DNA from: Pseudomonas akapageensis
GTDB lineage: Bacteria; Pseudomonadota; Gammaproteobacteria; Pseudomonadales; Pseudomonadaceae
Direction of reading: 5' to 3'
Assembly (NCBI RefSeq): GCF_011355085.1
Contig: NZ_VXCP01000001.1
Span: forward strand, 362,602-426,601
Length of the DNA: 64,000 bases
Notes under the pieces: generated by a model
What the model was told of the DNA's origin: nothing
Database searches by the model: none
The model's input: the letters and a program-made list of their open reading frames with translations, nothing else
Made by a program: the position numbers and the translations under genes
In this document: positions 44,569 through 53,652 of the stretch, in pieces
Layout: each line of letters begins with the position of its first letter
Numbering within the stretch: the first letter of the stretch is position 1

Positions 44569-46083
44569 CTACTTCAGATCAAGCCGCGCCCCAACCGGCA
44601 CATCCAGCAACTGCCGCGCCGAAGGCGCTTCATCAGCACGCAGCCCACCCACATCCATCTCGCCGTACTTCACCAACCGGCAACGGTGCTTGAAGCGGTA
44701 GCCCAGCCAGATCGCCAAAAACAGCGGCAAGCTGATATAGGTCGCCACCAGACCACCCCAGTCAATGTGATCGCCCATAAAGGCGCTGTAGTTCTGCCCA
44801 AGGGTAATGAACAGGCACAGGGCGAAGGCGAACAGCGGGCCGAACGGGAACCACTTGGCCCGGTAGGGCAAGTCTTGCAGGCGGCCGCCCTGGGCCAGGA
44901 AGCCTTTGCGGAAGCGATAGTGCGAAACGGCGATACCGAGCCAGGCAATGAAGCCGCACATGCCGGAGGTGTTCAGCAGGGCGTTGTACACAACCTTGTC
45001 ACCGAAGGCCGAGGTCAGGAAGCACAGCGCACCGATCAGGGTGGTGGCATACAGCGCATTGCGCGGCACGCCGCTGCGCGAGACCTTGGCGAACAGTTTC
45101 GGCGCCTTGCCTTGCATGGCAAGGCTGTAGAGCATCCGCGTGGAGGCGTACATGCCCGAGTTACCGGCCGAGAGAATCGCCGTCAGGATGACCGCGTTCA
45201 TGACCGCTGCCGCCGCGGCAAAGCCGGCGCGCTCGAACAGCAAGGTGAAGGGCGAGACGCTGATGTCAGTGGTTTCGTTACGCAGCAGGCTCGGGTCGGT
45301 ATAGGGGATCAGCATGCCGATCACGAAGATCGCCAGGATGTAGAACAGGGTGATGCGCCAGAACACCTGGCGGACTGCGATAGGCACGTTCTTGCTCGGG
45401 TTCTTCGACTCGGCGGCGGCAACACCGACGATTTCGGTGCCCTGAAAGGCGAAGCCGGCAATCATGACCACGCCCACCATGGCCTGGAAGCCGCCGACGA
45501 AGGGCGCATCTCCGCTGGTGAAATTGCTGAAGCCGGGCGATTCGACGCCGTGCATCAAGCCAAAGATCGTCGCCAGGCCGATGATGATGAAGACGACCAC
45601 TGTGATGACTTTGATCAGCGCGAACCAGAATTCACTTTCACCGAAGTTGCGCACCGAGATCACGTTGAGCAGGAACATCAGGCCCAGGAACAGTGCACTC
45701 CAGTACACCCCCGGCACATCCGGGAACCAGAAACTCATCACCAGTTGCGCAGCCACCAGTTCAGCCGCGATGGTCACGGCCCAGTTGTACCAGTAGTTCC
45801 AGCCCAGGGCGAAGCCGAAGCCGTCTTCGACGAATTTGCTGCCATAGGTGCTGAACGAGCCGGCGACAGGCATGTGCGCTGCCATCTCGCCGAGGCTGGT
45901 CATCAGGAAGTACACCATGATCCCGATCAAGGCATAGGCCAGCAGCGTGCCGCCGGGGCCGGAGGTGGCGATGGTCGCGCCTGTGGCAACGAACAAGCCT
46001 GTACCGATGGAGCCGCCGATGGCGATCATGTTCAGGTGGCGGGGCGAGAGCGCCCGCTTCAAGCCAGGTTTTTCTGCACTCAC
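44569..46083 (-). CDS. lysP: amino-acid permease, LysP-like
   Basis: 504 residues, 12 membrane segments, APC superfamily. The sequence follows E. coli LysP closely: HLNMIAIGGSIGTGLFVATGATI, MVYFLMTSLGEMAAHMPVAGSFSTYG, GFGFALGWNYWYNWAVTIAAELVAAQLVMSFWFPD and LSAGNSGMYASTRMLYSLA. It imports lysine (proton-coupled). The GTG at 46083 is chosen: AGGAGG lies seven bases before it and only one base before the alternative GTG at 46089. Other basic amino acids are possible. Lysine breakdown through 5-aminovalerate would feed GabT/GabD nearby. Confidence 0.85.
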   Translation of the reverse strand: MSAEKPGLKRALSPRHLNMIAIGGSIGTGLFVATGATIATSGPGGTLLAYALIGIMVYFLMTSLGEMAAHMPVAGSFSTYGSKFVEDGFGFALGWNYWYNWAVTIAAELVAAQLVMSFWFPDVPGVYWSALFLGLMFLLNVISVRNFGESEFWFALIKVITVVVFIIIGLATIFGLMHGVESPGFSNFTSGDAPFVGGFQAMVGVVMIAGFAFQGTEIVGVAAAESKNPSKNVPIAVRQVFWRITLFYILAIFVIGMLIPYTDPSLLRNETTDISVSPFTLLFERAGFAAAAAVMNAVILTAILSAGNSGMYASTRMLYSLAMQGKAPKLFAKVSRSGVPRNALYATTLIGALCFLTSAFGDKVVYNALLNTSGMCGFIAWLGIAVSHYRFRKGFLAQGGRLQDLPYRAKWFPFGPLFAFALCLFITLGQNYSAFMGDHIDWGGLVATYISLPLFLAIWLGYRFKHRCRLVKYGEMDVGGLRADEAPSARQLLDVPVGARLDLK

Positions 46084-46688
46084 TTGCACGCCTCCTGTTC
46101 GACGAACACAGGATCAGGCGCATAGAGAATGCCGCTGTTGTGGTTGATCATTGCCGACCTTTTTATTGGATTTATTGTGAGTCCGTCCCGTCTTTGGCGC
46201 GGGCGGATGCATGCAAGGTGCGGGGCTCCATGTCCTGTTCCAGACAGGTCGCGCTCCTGGTGAACGGGGAGACAGAGCTCGCGGGGAGAGAAGTCTAGAA
46301 GCAAGCGAGTGCGACGATAAGACGCAAAGTGCATTGATTTGACGAATGATTGGTCATTATGACGAGCAATAGTGACTATGTGATGCTTTGACGCTAATTC
46401 ATTAACCATGAAGAGCCGCTGCGACCGGGAACAAATCGCCCAGTTTAAATGCCTCGGCAACCCGGTTGAGTACTTTTTAAGGTTTGGCCGACAAGCAGGG
46501 CGAGGAGAGTCTGAGGTCGGCGCTGGCCTTGTAGGAGCGGGCTCGCCCGTGATGAGCCCCTCAAAAACACCAAATAACTATCCCCATGACGTTTTTCTAT
46601 CGAGTGAATGCCGCTTTCCACCTTGCCCTGCACGCCGCTGTCTACGATTCTGTATGAACGCCCCATGCACCGTATTGGAGAGGCCCGC
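46084..46688. other. divergent gene-free region between lysP and the CBS gene
   Basis: About 600 bases holding two divergent promoters. Its right half has a single REP unit (46530-46557). AT-rich stretches with TGACGAATGA/TCATTATGACGAG near 46336-46362 may be regulator sites, but I cannot assign them. No supported gene. Confidence 0.4.
46530..46557. repeat. single REP unit, GTAGGAGCGGGC variant
   Basis: TGTAGGAGCGGGCTCGCCCG with GATGAG; one unit of the GTGGGAGC family without a partner. Confidence 0.6.
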
Positions 46689-47129
46689 ATGAAGACCGTT
46701 GCCGAACTGCTGAAACTCAAAGCCGACAAGCACCAGCAAGTCCACACCATCGCGTCGCACCAGATGATAGTGGAAGCCTTGAAGGTGATGGCTGAAAAGA
46801 ACGTGGGGGCGCTGCCAGTGGTGGACAATGGCCAGGTGGTCGGCGTCGTCAGCGAACGTGACTACGCGCGCAAGGTGGTGCTCATGGGTCGCTCGTCTGT
46901 CGGCACTCCTGTCAGCGTTATCATGAGCGCTCCCGTCATCACCGTGGACACCCATCAAAGCGTCGAGAAATGCATGGCTATCATGACCGACAGCCACTTG
47001 CGTCATTTGCCGGTGGTGGAGAACGGGCAACTGCTGGGCCTGCTGTCGATCGGTGACCTGGTCAAGGAATCGATTGCCGAACAGGCCAGTCTGATCCAGC
47101 AGCTTGAGCAATACATTCGCGGCGAATAG
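46689..47129 (+). CDS. CBS-pair domain protein
   Basis: 146 residues consisting of two CBS motifs (about 10-65, VHTIASHQMIVEALKVMAEKNVGALPVVDNGQVVGVVSERDYARKV; about 75-130, VITVDTHQSVEKCMAIMTDSHLRHLPVVENGQLLGLLSIGDLV). Stand-alone pairs bind adenine nucleotides and act as energy or redox sensors. The ATG at 46689 has GAGG six bases upstream; longer upstream frames lack this. It is convergent with the next gene. The partner is unknown. Confidence 0.85.
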   Translation: MKTVAELLKLKADKHQQVHTIASHQMIVEALKVMAEKNVGALPVVDNGQVVGVVSERDYARKVVLMGRSSVGTPVSVIMSAPVITVDTHQSVEKCMAIMTDSHLRHLPVVENGQLLGLLSIGDLVKESIAEQASLIQQLEQYIRGE

Positions 47130-47149
47130 ACGCTTGGGAAACCACGGCA

Positions 47150-47788
47150 TCAGCCGTGGTATTCCCCTTCCAGTTCATCGAGCTGATGGTCGAAACTGCG
47201 CAAGCGCGCCGACCAGGTGTACACCAGCACTTCCAGGTCGCGATTGATCACCGCCCCTCCCGTTGCGCTTTCCTGTGAATCGCACAGGTCCAGTTGATAG
47301 CGCTCGCGGGCCATGGCCACCGCGACGGTGGAGAGTTCCCGGGCATTGTTCAGCCAGTGCCAGCCATCGCTGTGGATTTCCTGGTCCAACGTTCGGCATT
47401 GCTGCTTGAGAGCTTCCAGGCTTTTTTCCAGCGGGGTGCCGGTCAGTTCGCCCATGACTTCCTGAAAGGTGCGGCCAGGCTGCCAATAGCTGCCCCAGAA
47501 ATAACGATCGAAGACGGTCTCGACCCGGCGCAGTGCCACCTTGGTGTCCCAGATCGCCACCAGGGTCTTGCCCTGCGCCAGTTGGCGTTTCTTGACTTGC
47601 ACACTCTGGTACGCCGACCACGCAAGCACGCACAGCGCCATGGCCGCAATCACTGCCGATGCACTTAAAAGAAAAATCAACGCCTTGTCGATCTGATAGG
47701 CCCGCATGACCCCATAGAAATAACCCGCAGTCAGCAGGACCAGTGCCGTGATTGCGCACCAGAAGCCAGGTGCATAGGGATCTTTCAT
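47150..47788 (-). CDS. hypothetical membrane protein
   Basis: 212 residues. Two membrane helices near the N-terminus (about 8-27 and 33-56), then a cytoplasmic helical region with conserved-looking VETVFDRYFWGSYWQPGRTFQEVMGELTG. No family recognised. The ATG at 47788 (AGGGGG nine bases upstream) is preferred to the longer frame. It is upstream-adjacent to no obvious partner; the DUF2789 and YbaK genes lie in the same direction but with gaps. Confidence 0.65.
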   Translation of the reverse strand: MKDPYAPGFWCAITALVLLTAGYFYGVMRAYQIDKALIFLLSASAVIAAMALCVLAWSAYQSVQVKKRQLAQGKTLVAIWDTKVALRRVETVFDRYFWGSYWQPGRTFQEVMGELTGTPLEKSLEALKQQCRTLDQEIHSDGWHWLNNARELSTVAVAMARERYQLDLCDSQESATGGAVINRDLEVLVYTWSARLRSFDHQLDELEGEYHG

Positions 47789-47854
47789 GGTGTTAATCCC
47801 CCCTCTTATTGTATTGCTGAGCATAGCAACGCTTGCGAAAGTGCAAGGGCGTCG

Positions 47855-48094
47855 TCAGCCCATTTTGCGCAGCATCAGGTTGAGTTGGTCGACCACCTCG
47901 GCCCAGTCGGCATCCTCATCGATGCCCTCGCGCAGGAACGCGGCCTGGGCCGGGGTCCAGAAAAAGGCGTCAGCCAGCACCAGGTTGGGCTTGAGCGGCG
48001 AATGGCTGGCGATGAAGGCGTCGATACCGACCGGGTCAGCCGAAAGCCCGAGCTGTTTGAACAGGGAAGGCAAGCTATGGTTGGGTGATTCCAC
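47855..48094 (-). CDS. DUF2789 small protein
   Basis: 79 residues; SLPSLFKQLGLSADPVGIDAFIASHSPLKPNLVLADAFFWTPAQAAFLREGIDEDADWAEVVDQLNLML matches the DUF2789 family over its whole length. A soluble helical protein of unknown role, common in gamma-proteobacteria. It lies 62 bases after the YbaK-family gene and may share its transcript. Confidence 0.82.
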   Translation of the reverse strand: MESPNHSLPSLFKQLGLSADPVGIDAFIASHSPLKPNLVLADAFFWTPAQAAFLREGIDEDADWAEVVDQLNLMLRKMG

Positions 48095-48156
48095 GGGTCA
48101 CTCCTTTGGCCAGGCTGCGCGCAACTGGCCGCAACCTGGTACCGGGTTGATGTTCA

Positions 48157-48618
48157 TCAATGACAAACCTCACGCACTTCAGCGTGGGGCACCAGTTTCA
48201 GGTACTGCTCCATGCTCATGTGGACCAGGTAGCTGTGATTGCCGGCTTCAAGGTAAATATCGCCTTGGCGAGTCAGCGTCGGGTCGAGCAGCATTTTCAT
48301 GCCATAGGCCTCACCCAGTGCCGGAATGGCACCGCGCTCGCAGTCGTCGAACAAATGTGGCAAGCCGCTTTCGCGGGTCAGTTGCCAGTTACCGCTGGTT
48401 TGGATCTTGCTCAAGTCCAGATGTTTGTTGGCCGGCAAGACGGCCATGATGTAGTTGCCATGCCGGTCATCGAGAATGACCGATTTGGCCACCCGCTCTG
48501 CCGGGACGCTGGCCACCCGTGCCGATTCCAGGCTCGTCGACGAATGTGGGTGGGCCACGATGTCGAAATCGCAACGCGCTTGTTCCAGGCTGCGCTCGAC
48601 GGTTCTTGCCATACGCAT
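48157..48618 (-). CDS. YbaK/EbsC-type aminoacyl-tRNA deacylase
   Basis: 153 residues. The family blocks are ESARVASVPAERVAKSVILDDRHGNYIMAVLPANKHLDL, with the conserved lysine (AKSVI), and ALGEAYGMKMLLDPTL plus SYLVHMSMEQYLKL. Members trans-edit mischarged tRNAs (Cys-tRNA-Pro, Ala-tRNA-Pro). The ATG at 48618 has GGAGG six bases upstream, and the longer frame is not family-like. Exact tRNA substrate cannot be told. Confidence 0.82.
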   Translation of the reverse strand: MRMARTVERSLEQARCDFDIVAHPHSSTSLESARVASVPAERVAKSVILDDRHGNYIMAVLPANKHLDLSKIQTSGNWQLTRESGLPHLFDDCERGAIPALGEAYGMKMLLDPTLTRQGDIYLEAGNHSYLVHMSMEQYLKLVPHAEVREVCH

Positions 48619-48857
48619 GATGCACCTCCACGCCCTGCCGGAATTGACAGGGCAACCGCTATGAGTCTTCCCCCCTGTGCTCAAGTTTAGGCAGTCCGGC
48701 GCTACCAGGCGGCCCGATGGCTGTAACAGTTGAAGCTATGGCCGGGCGTCGATAGTCGAGAATGAGCTAACCGATGCGCGTGATTTCGCCCGCGGCTGGC
48801 TCAACTACGCTTTAGATGAAGGTTGTCGGTCTTTGCCCCCGTCCCCGGGAGGGTCAG

Positions 48858-50243
48858 GTGAACAGTCGCTGGTGGTGTCGCATGCTCTTGCTGCTGATGC
48901 TGGGCGGGTTACCGGCTGGCTTGGCGAGCGCGGCCGGCTCGGTGGTGGTGGTCCTGACCGTCAACGACGCGATCGGCCCGGCCAGCGCCGATTATGTGGT
49001 GCGCGGCCTGGAGCGGGCGGTGACGGAAAACGCCCAATTGGTGGTCATCACCCTCGACACCCCCGGCGGCCTGGACACCTCGATGCGTTCGATCATCAAG
49101 GCAATTCTGGCCAGCCCCCTGCCCGTGGCCAGTTTCGTTGCCCCCAGTGGTGCGCGCGCAGCCAGTGCCGGTACCTATATTCTCTATGCCAGCCACGTTG
49201 CCGCCATGGCGCCGGGCACCAATCTGGGGGCCGCGACGCCCGTACAGATCGGCGGCCTGCCAGGGATGCCCGAACCCCAGCGGCCTCCCGCAGCGCCGAC
49301 CACCGACAAGAGTGCCCCGCCCGAACCGCAGGACACCCTCACGCGCAAACAGGTCAATGACGCGGCGGCCTACATCCGCGGACTTGCGCAACTGCAGGCG
49401 CGCAATGCCGAGTGGGCCGAAAAGGCTGTGCGTGAGTCGGTCAGCCTCTCGGCCGAAGACGCCCTCAAACTCAATGTGGTCGACTACCTGGCCAGCGACC
49501 TGGCTGACTTACTCAAGCAACTGGACGGCAAAAGCCTGACCGTCGCAGGCGAAGTCATGCAACTGCACACCGCCGGCGCCACGCTGGTCAGCCATGCGCC
49601 TGACTGGCGTACCCAACTGCTGGCCGTGATCACCAACCCCAGTGTGGCACTGCTGCTGATCATGCTGGGCGTCTATGGCCTGATGTTCGAGTTCATGAGT
49701 CCTGGCTCGGGCGTCGGTGGCGTCCTGGGTGGCATCTGCCTGTTGCTGGGCTTGTATGCCTTGCAATTGCTGCCGGTGAACTACGCTGGTGTCGGACTGA
49801 TTCTGCTGGGTCTGGCTTTCATGATCGCCGAGGCCTTTCTCCCGAGTTTCGGCGTGATCGGCTTCGGCGGCATCGTCGCATTCGTCGTCGGCGCGGTGAT
49901 TCTGATGGACACCGATGTGCCGGGTTTCGGCATCCCATTACCACTGATCATCAGCCTGTCACTGCTCAGCGCGTTGTTGCTGGTGGCCCTGATCGGCATG
50001 GCGCTCAAGGCCCGTCGTCGCGCCCTGGTCAGTGGCGATGCGGGCCTGGTCGGCAGCGTGACCCCGGTTTCCGGGCTGATGCCGGGCATGCCGTTGAGTG
50101 GCTGGGTGCAGCTGCAAGGCGAAAACTGGCAGGTGCTGAGCACCTCGCCCCTGCGACTCGGGCAGCAAGTCCGGGTGGTGGCGCGCAAGGGCTTGCTGCT
50201 GGACGTCATCGCCCTGGATGAGATACCACCGCAAGGAGACTGA
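48858..50243 (+). CDS. NfeD-family membrane serine protease
   Basis: 461 residues. Signal anchor (residues 1-25), a ClpP-like protease domain (about 28-220; [30 protein letters not shown], nucleophile serine in [13 protein letters not shown]), four to five membrane segments (about 250-385) and a C-terminal OB-fold NfeD domain ([36 protein letters not shown]). The insert between the protease blocks is Pro-rich (about 145-170). The GTG at 48858 is preferred since GGAGG sits five bases before it. It lies two bases before the slipin gene, its usual partner; together they maintain membrane proteins. Confidence 0.87.
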   Translation: MNSRWWCRMLLLLMLGGLPAGLASAAGSVVVVLTVNDAIGPASADYVVRGLERAVTENAQLVVITLDTPGGLDTSMRSIIKAILASPLPVASFVAPSGARAASAGTYILYASHVAAMAPGTNLGAATPVQIGGLPGMPEPQRPPAAPTTDKSAPPEPQDTLTRKQVNDAAAYIRGLAQLQARNAEWAEKAVRESVSLSAEDALKLNVVDYLASDLADLLKQLDGKSLTVAGEVMQLHTAGATLVSHAPDWRTQLLAVITNPSVALLLIMLGVYGLMFEFMSPGSGVGGVLGGICLLLGLYALQLLPVNYAGVGLILLGLAFMIAEAFLPSFGVIGFGGIVAFVVGAVILMDTDVPGFGIPLPLIISLSLLSALLLVALIGMALKARRRALVSGDAGLVGSVTPVSGLMPGMPLSGWVQLQGENWQVLSTSPLRLGQQVRVVARKGLLLDVIALDEIPPQGD

Positions 50244-50245
50244 AC

Positions 50246-51004
50246 ATGTTCGTTGAACTGGGTTTTGGCACGCTGTTGGCGCTGGCCATCGTTTTGCTGT
50301 TCTCAGCCTTCCGGATTCTGCGCGAATACGAACGCGGCGTGGTGTTCCAGCTCGGACGCTTCTGGCAGGTCAAGGGGCCGGGGCTGATCCTGCTGATTCC
50401 AATGGTGCAGCAAATGGTCCGGGTGGACTTGCGCACCGTGGTGCTCGATGTGCCGCCGCAGGATGTCATCACCCGCGACAATGTGTCGGTGAAGGTCAAT
50501 GCGGTGCTCTATTTTCGGGTACTCGACCCACAGAAGGCGATCATCCAGGTCGAGGACTTTCTCATGGCCACCAGCCAGTTGGCGCAAACCACCTTGCGGG
50601 CCGTGCTCGGCAAACACGAGCTGGACGAGTTGCTCGCCGAACGCGAACGGCTCAACACCGATATCCAGCAAGTGCTCGATGCCCAGACCGATGCCTGGGG
50701 GATCAAGGTGGCAAACGTCGAAATCAAGCATGTCGATCTCAACGAGTCGATGATCCGCGCCATTGCCAAACAGGCTGAAGCCGAGCGCGAACGGCGGGCC
50801 AAGGTGATTCACGCCGAAGGTGAATTGCAGGCGTCGGAGAAGTTGATGCAGGCCGCCGAGATGCTGGGGCGCCAGCCGGGGGCCATGCAGTTGCGCTATA
50901 TGCAGACGTTGGGGGCGATTGCCGGGGACAAGAGCTCGACCATTGTGTTTCCGTTGCCGATTGAGCTTTTGAAGGGGATGGCGGATTTGTCGGGGAAAAG
51001 CTGA
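50246..51004 (+). CDS. slipin (SPFH/stomatin family)
   Basis: 252 residues. One N-terminal membrane helix ([19 protein letters not shown]) followed by the SPFH domain: [57 protein letters not shown] and a C-terminal coiled coil ([23 protein letters not shown]). It forms oligomeric scaffolds at the membrane. Tight coupling to the NfeD gene (two-base gap) is the standard pairing; STOPP/NfeD proteases cleave slipin C-termini. Confidence 0.9.
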   Translation: MFVELGFGTLLALAIVLLFSAFRILREYERGVVFQLGRFWQVKGPGLILLIPMVQQMVRVDLRTVVLDVPPQDVITRDNVSVKVNAVLYFRVLDPQKAIIQVEDFLMATSQLAQTTLRAVLGKHELDELLAERERLNTDIQQVLDAQTDAWGIKVANVEIKHVDLNESMIRAIAKQAEAERERRAKVIHAEGELQASEKLMQAAEMLGRQPGAMQLRYMQTLGAIAGDKSSTIVFPLPIELLKGMADLSGKS

Positions 51005-51023
51005 GTGTTTATTTGCCTGTACT

Positions 51024-51125
51024 GGCCTCATCGCTGGCAAGCCAGCTCCCACAGAGATCATTGGTGTCCATAAATCATGAACCTGACACATAACCCTGTG
51101 GGAGCTGGCTTGCCAGCGATGAGGC
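51024..51125. repeat. REPIN, GTGGGAGC family
   Basis: Inverted pair, left GCTGGCAAGCCAGCTCCCAC and right GTGGGAGCTGGCTTGCCAGC, between the convergent slipin and outer-membrane efflux genes. The two arms are closer to perfect here than in the copy at 264-365, suggesting a more recent copy. Confidence 0.85.
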
Positions 51126-51134
51126 CGGGGCAGG

Positions 51135-52559
51135 TTAATTATTACTACTTTCCCAACCCCCACCCAACGCCAGAAACAGATTGATCTGCCCCGCCGCCAC
51201 CTGCGTATTGGCCGCCGCCAGTTGCGCGCGCACGTCTGTGTAGGTGCGCGTGGCCTGCAAATCCGCCAGGAACGAAGCACGCCCGGCCTGGTAGAAGCGG
51301 TGCGTCTGGTCGGCGGCTTCCTGGGCCGAACGTTCGGCATCGGCCAGGGCGTCGCGGCGATCGAGCAAGGCGGTGTACTGGGCCAGGCCGGTCTGGGTTT
51401 CGCGGATGGCGTTGAGCACCACACCATCGAAGTGCGCCAGGGCCGCCTGGGTCGAGGCTTCCGCTTCGCGGATACGCGCCCGCGAGCCGTTGGTGGGCAC
51501 TGTCCAGGTCAACAGGGGGCCAAAACCCCAGCGGTTGGTGGACGGCTGGCCAAGGTTATCCAGAATACCGATGGTGCCCACTGTGGCACCAATACTGATG
51601 TCCGGGTACAGCTGGCCGGTCGCCACGCCAATATTGGCAGTGGCCGCCGCCAGTGTGCGCTCGGCCTGGCGGATGTCCGGGCGACGCTTGAGCAATGCGG
51701 CGCCATCACCGACCGGCAGCAGTTTCGCCATGTGCGGCAGCTCGGCACACTGGGCAGTACCGGCCGGCAGGTCGGCCACCGGTTTGGCCAGCAACATCGA
51801 CAGGGTGAACAGGCCCGCCTGTTGCGCCGCCTGGTAGCGCGGCAATTCGGCCCGCAGGGTTTTGAATTGGGTCTGCGTGCGGGTGACCTGGGTTTCGTCG
51901 CCACGGCCGGCATCGCGCAGGCGCTGGACCAGGGTCAGGCTCTGCTCCTGCAGATCGAGCGAGCTGCGGGCAATTTCATACTCTTCGTTGGCGGCGCAAA
52001 CCTGGGTATAGGCTCGCACCACTTCAGCCACCAGCGTGATCCGCGCCGTGTCGGCAGCGGCCTGGGTCGCATCGGCATTGGCCTGGGCCGCCTCGACGCC
52101 GCGCTTGAGGGTGCCCCACAAATCGAACTGATAAGAAGCATTGAGCGCAATCTGGCCGATGTTGGCGACTGGCACTTTTTCCGGTATCAGGAAAGCTTCA
52201 CCGGACTCCTGCAGACGCTCAGCGCCCATTTTTACGCTGCCATTGAGGCCGCCCTGGGCCTGCGCTTCCTCGACCTGCGCATGGGCACGGGTAAGGTTGG
52301 CCGCTGCCACGCGCAGCTCGGTGTTGGAGGCCAGGGCCTGACGCACCAGCTCGTCCAGGCGCGGGTCCTGATACAAACGCCACCAGTCCTGGGGCACCGG
52401 TGCTGAAACCACATTGCTGTTCTGGCTGGCCAGCGCGCCCTGCAGGTCTGCACGGTTGAGCGCAGCGTCCTTGGGCACTTCATAGTTCGGCCCGACCATC
52501 TGGCAGGCCGACAGCAGCAGCCCCAGGCCTACGACGGGTAGACGTAAAGCGAACTTCAT
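51135..52559 (-). CDS. outer-membrane efflux lipoprotein (NodT family)
   Basis: 474 residues. Lipobox LLLSAC gives C19; then the OMF repeats, with DWWRLYQDPRLDELVRQALASNTELRVAAANLTRA and LKRRPDIRQAERTLAAATANIGVATGQLYPDISI. It forms the TolC-like channel for the adaptor and FUSC pump encoded upstream. Overlaps the adaptor gene by four bases; last gene of a five-gene operon. Confidence 0.9.
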   Translation of the reverse strand: MKFALRLPVVGLGLLLSACQMVGPNYEVPKDAALNRADLQGALASQNSNVVSAPVPQDWWRLYQDPRLDELVRQALASNTELRVAAANLTRAHAQVEEAQAQGGLNGSVKMGAERLQESGEAFLIPEKVPVANIGQIALNASYQFDLWGTLKRGVEAAQANADATQAAADTARITLVAEVVRAYTQVCAANEEYEIARSSLDLQEQSLTLVQRLRDAGRGDETQVTRTQTQFKTLRAELPRYQAAQQAGLFTLSMLLAKPVADLPAGTAQCAELPHMAKLLPVGDGAALLKRRPDIRQAERTLAAATANIGVATGQLYPDISIGATVGTIGILDNLGQPSTNRWGFGPLLTWTVPTNGSRARIREAEASTQAALAHFDGVVLNAIRETQTGLAQYTALLDRRDALADAERSAQEAADQTHRFYQAGRASFLADLQATRTYTDVRAQLAAANTQVAAGQINLFLALGGGWESSNN

Positions 52560-53446
52560 TGCACCGCTCCCGCCCCGTGGGCGTCATCGATAATCGAAAC
52601 GGTCGCGGTGCGTCCGGCGATCATGCGAAAGTCTTCGGGTACGCTGTCGAATGCAATGCGCACCGGAATCCGCTGGGCCAGGCGCACCCAACTGAACGCA
52701 GGGTTGACGTTGGGCAGCAGGTTGGCGCCGCTGCTGCGGTCGCGGTCTTCAATACCGGCGGAGATGCTCTGCACATGGCCGCGCAAGCGCGCGTTGTCAC
52801 CGACCACGCGGATATCGACGCCCTGGCCGATCTGGATGCCGGATAGCTTGGTTTCTTCGAAATAGCCATCGATATGAAACGAGCTGCCATCGACCACCGA
52901 CAACACCGGCCGCCCGGCAGTCACGAACTCATGCATGCGCGGCGCGCGGTCATTGAGGTAACCGTCGACCGGGCTACGAATGACCGAGCGATCGAGGTTG
53001 AGCTGGGCCGCGTCTACCGCCACTTGCGCTTCAGCCAGGGCCGACTCGGCACGCATCTGGCGGGACTGGCTTTCCTCGAGTTGTTCCTGCGCTACCAGGT
53101 TGCCCAGCCCGCGGTTGCGCTTGGCCTCTCGTTGGGCCTGGGCGAGGGCTTCCTTGCGTTCGGCGGCAGTGGCCTGGGCATTGCGCAGGGCCAGGTGGAA
53201 GCGGTCCTGATCGATGGTGAACAGCACATCGCCACGCTTGACCGGCTGGTTGTCGCGAACATCGACCTGCTGGATCAGCCCGGAAACATCCGGGGCAATC
53301 TGGATGATGTCGGCGCGGATGTGCCCGTCACGGGTCCAGGGCGCGAACATGTAATACATGACCATGCGCCACACCAGCACGCTCGCAAAGGCCACTACCA
53401 GAAACGTCAGGACCACACGGCCCAGGGTCAGCAAAGGTTTTTTCAT
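52556..53446 (-). CDS. HlyD-family efflux adaptor (AaeA-like)
   Basis: 296 residues. N-terminal membrane anchor, then MYYMFAPWTRDGHIRADIIQIAPDVSGLIQQVDVRDNQPVKRGDVLFTID, a coiled-coil hairpin (about 85-150) and SPVDGYLNDRAPRMHEFVTAGRPVLSVVD. It links a FUSC-type pump to the outer-membrane channel. Flanked by four-base overlaps with both neighbours. AaeA-type adaptors export aromatic carboxylic acids; the substrate here is not proven. Confidence 0.9.
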   Translation of the reverse strand: MKKPLLTLGRVVLTFLVVAFASVLVWRMVMYYMFAPWTRDGHIRADIIQIAPDVSGLIQQVDVRDNQPVKRGDVLFTIDQDRFHLALRNAQATAAERKEALAQAQREAKRNRGLGNLVAQEQLEESQSRQMRAESALAEAQVAVDAAQLNLDRSVIRSPVDGYLNDRAPRMHEFVTAGRPVLSVVDGSSFHIDGYFEETKLSGIQIGQGVDIRVVGDNARLRGHVQSISAGIEDRDRSSGANLLPNVNPAFSWVRLAQRIPVRIAFDSVPEDFRMIAGRTATVSIIDDAHGAGAVQ

Positions 53447-53652
53447 AGCATCAGGTTTCGACAGATAGCGTCCACCGCGCCGAGCAATACAGCGTAGAGA
53501 CCGACGTTGAACAAAGCCCGGTGCCAGACCAGGCGATAGAAGTGCACCCGGGTCAGCAGCCCGTGCACCAACAGGTAAAGCAAATAGGTGATGGCCATCA
53601 TCACCAGCACCGTGGGCAGAAAGACGCCACTGATATCCAGTTCACCGATCAC
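53443..53652 (-). CDS. DUF1656 small membrane protein (AaeX-like)
   Basis: 69 residues with two membrane helices; ELDISGVFLPTVLVMMAITYLLYLLVHGLLTR then FYRLVWHRALFNVGLYAVLLG is the DUF1656/AaeX signature. It always accompanies FUSC-HlyD efflux genes and probably helps assemble the pump. Four-base overlaps on both sides. Confidence 0.9.
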   Translation of the reverse strand: MIGELDISGVFLPTVLVMMAITYLLYLLVHGLLTRVHFYRLVWHRALFNVGLYAVLLGAVDAICRNLML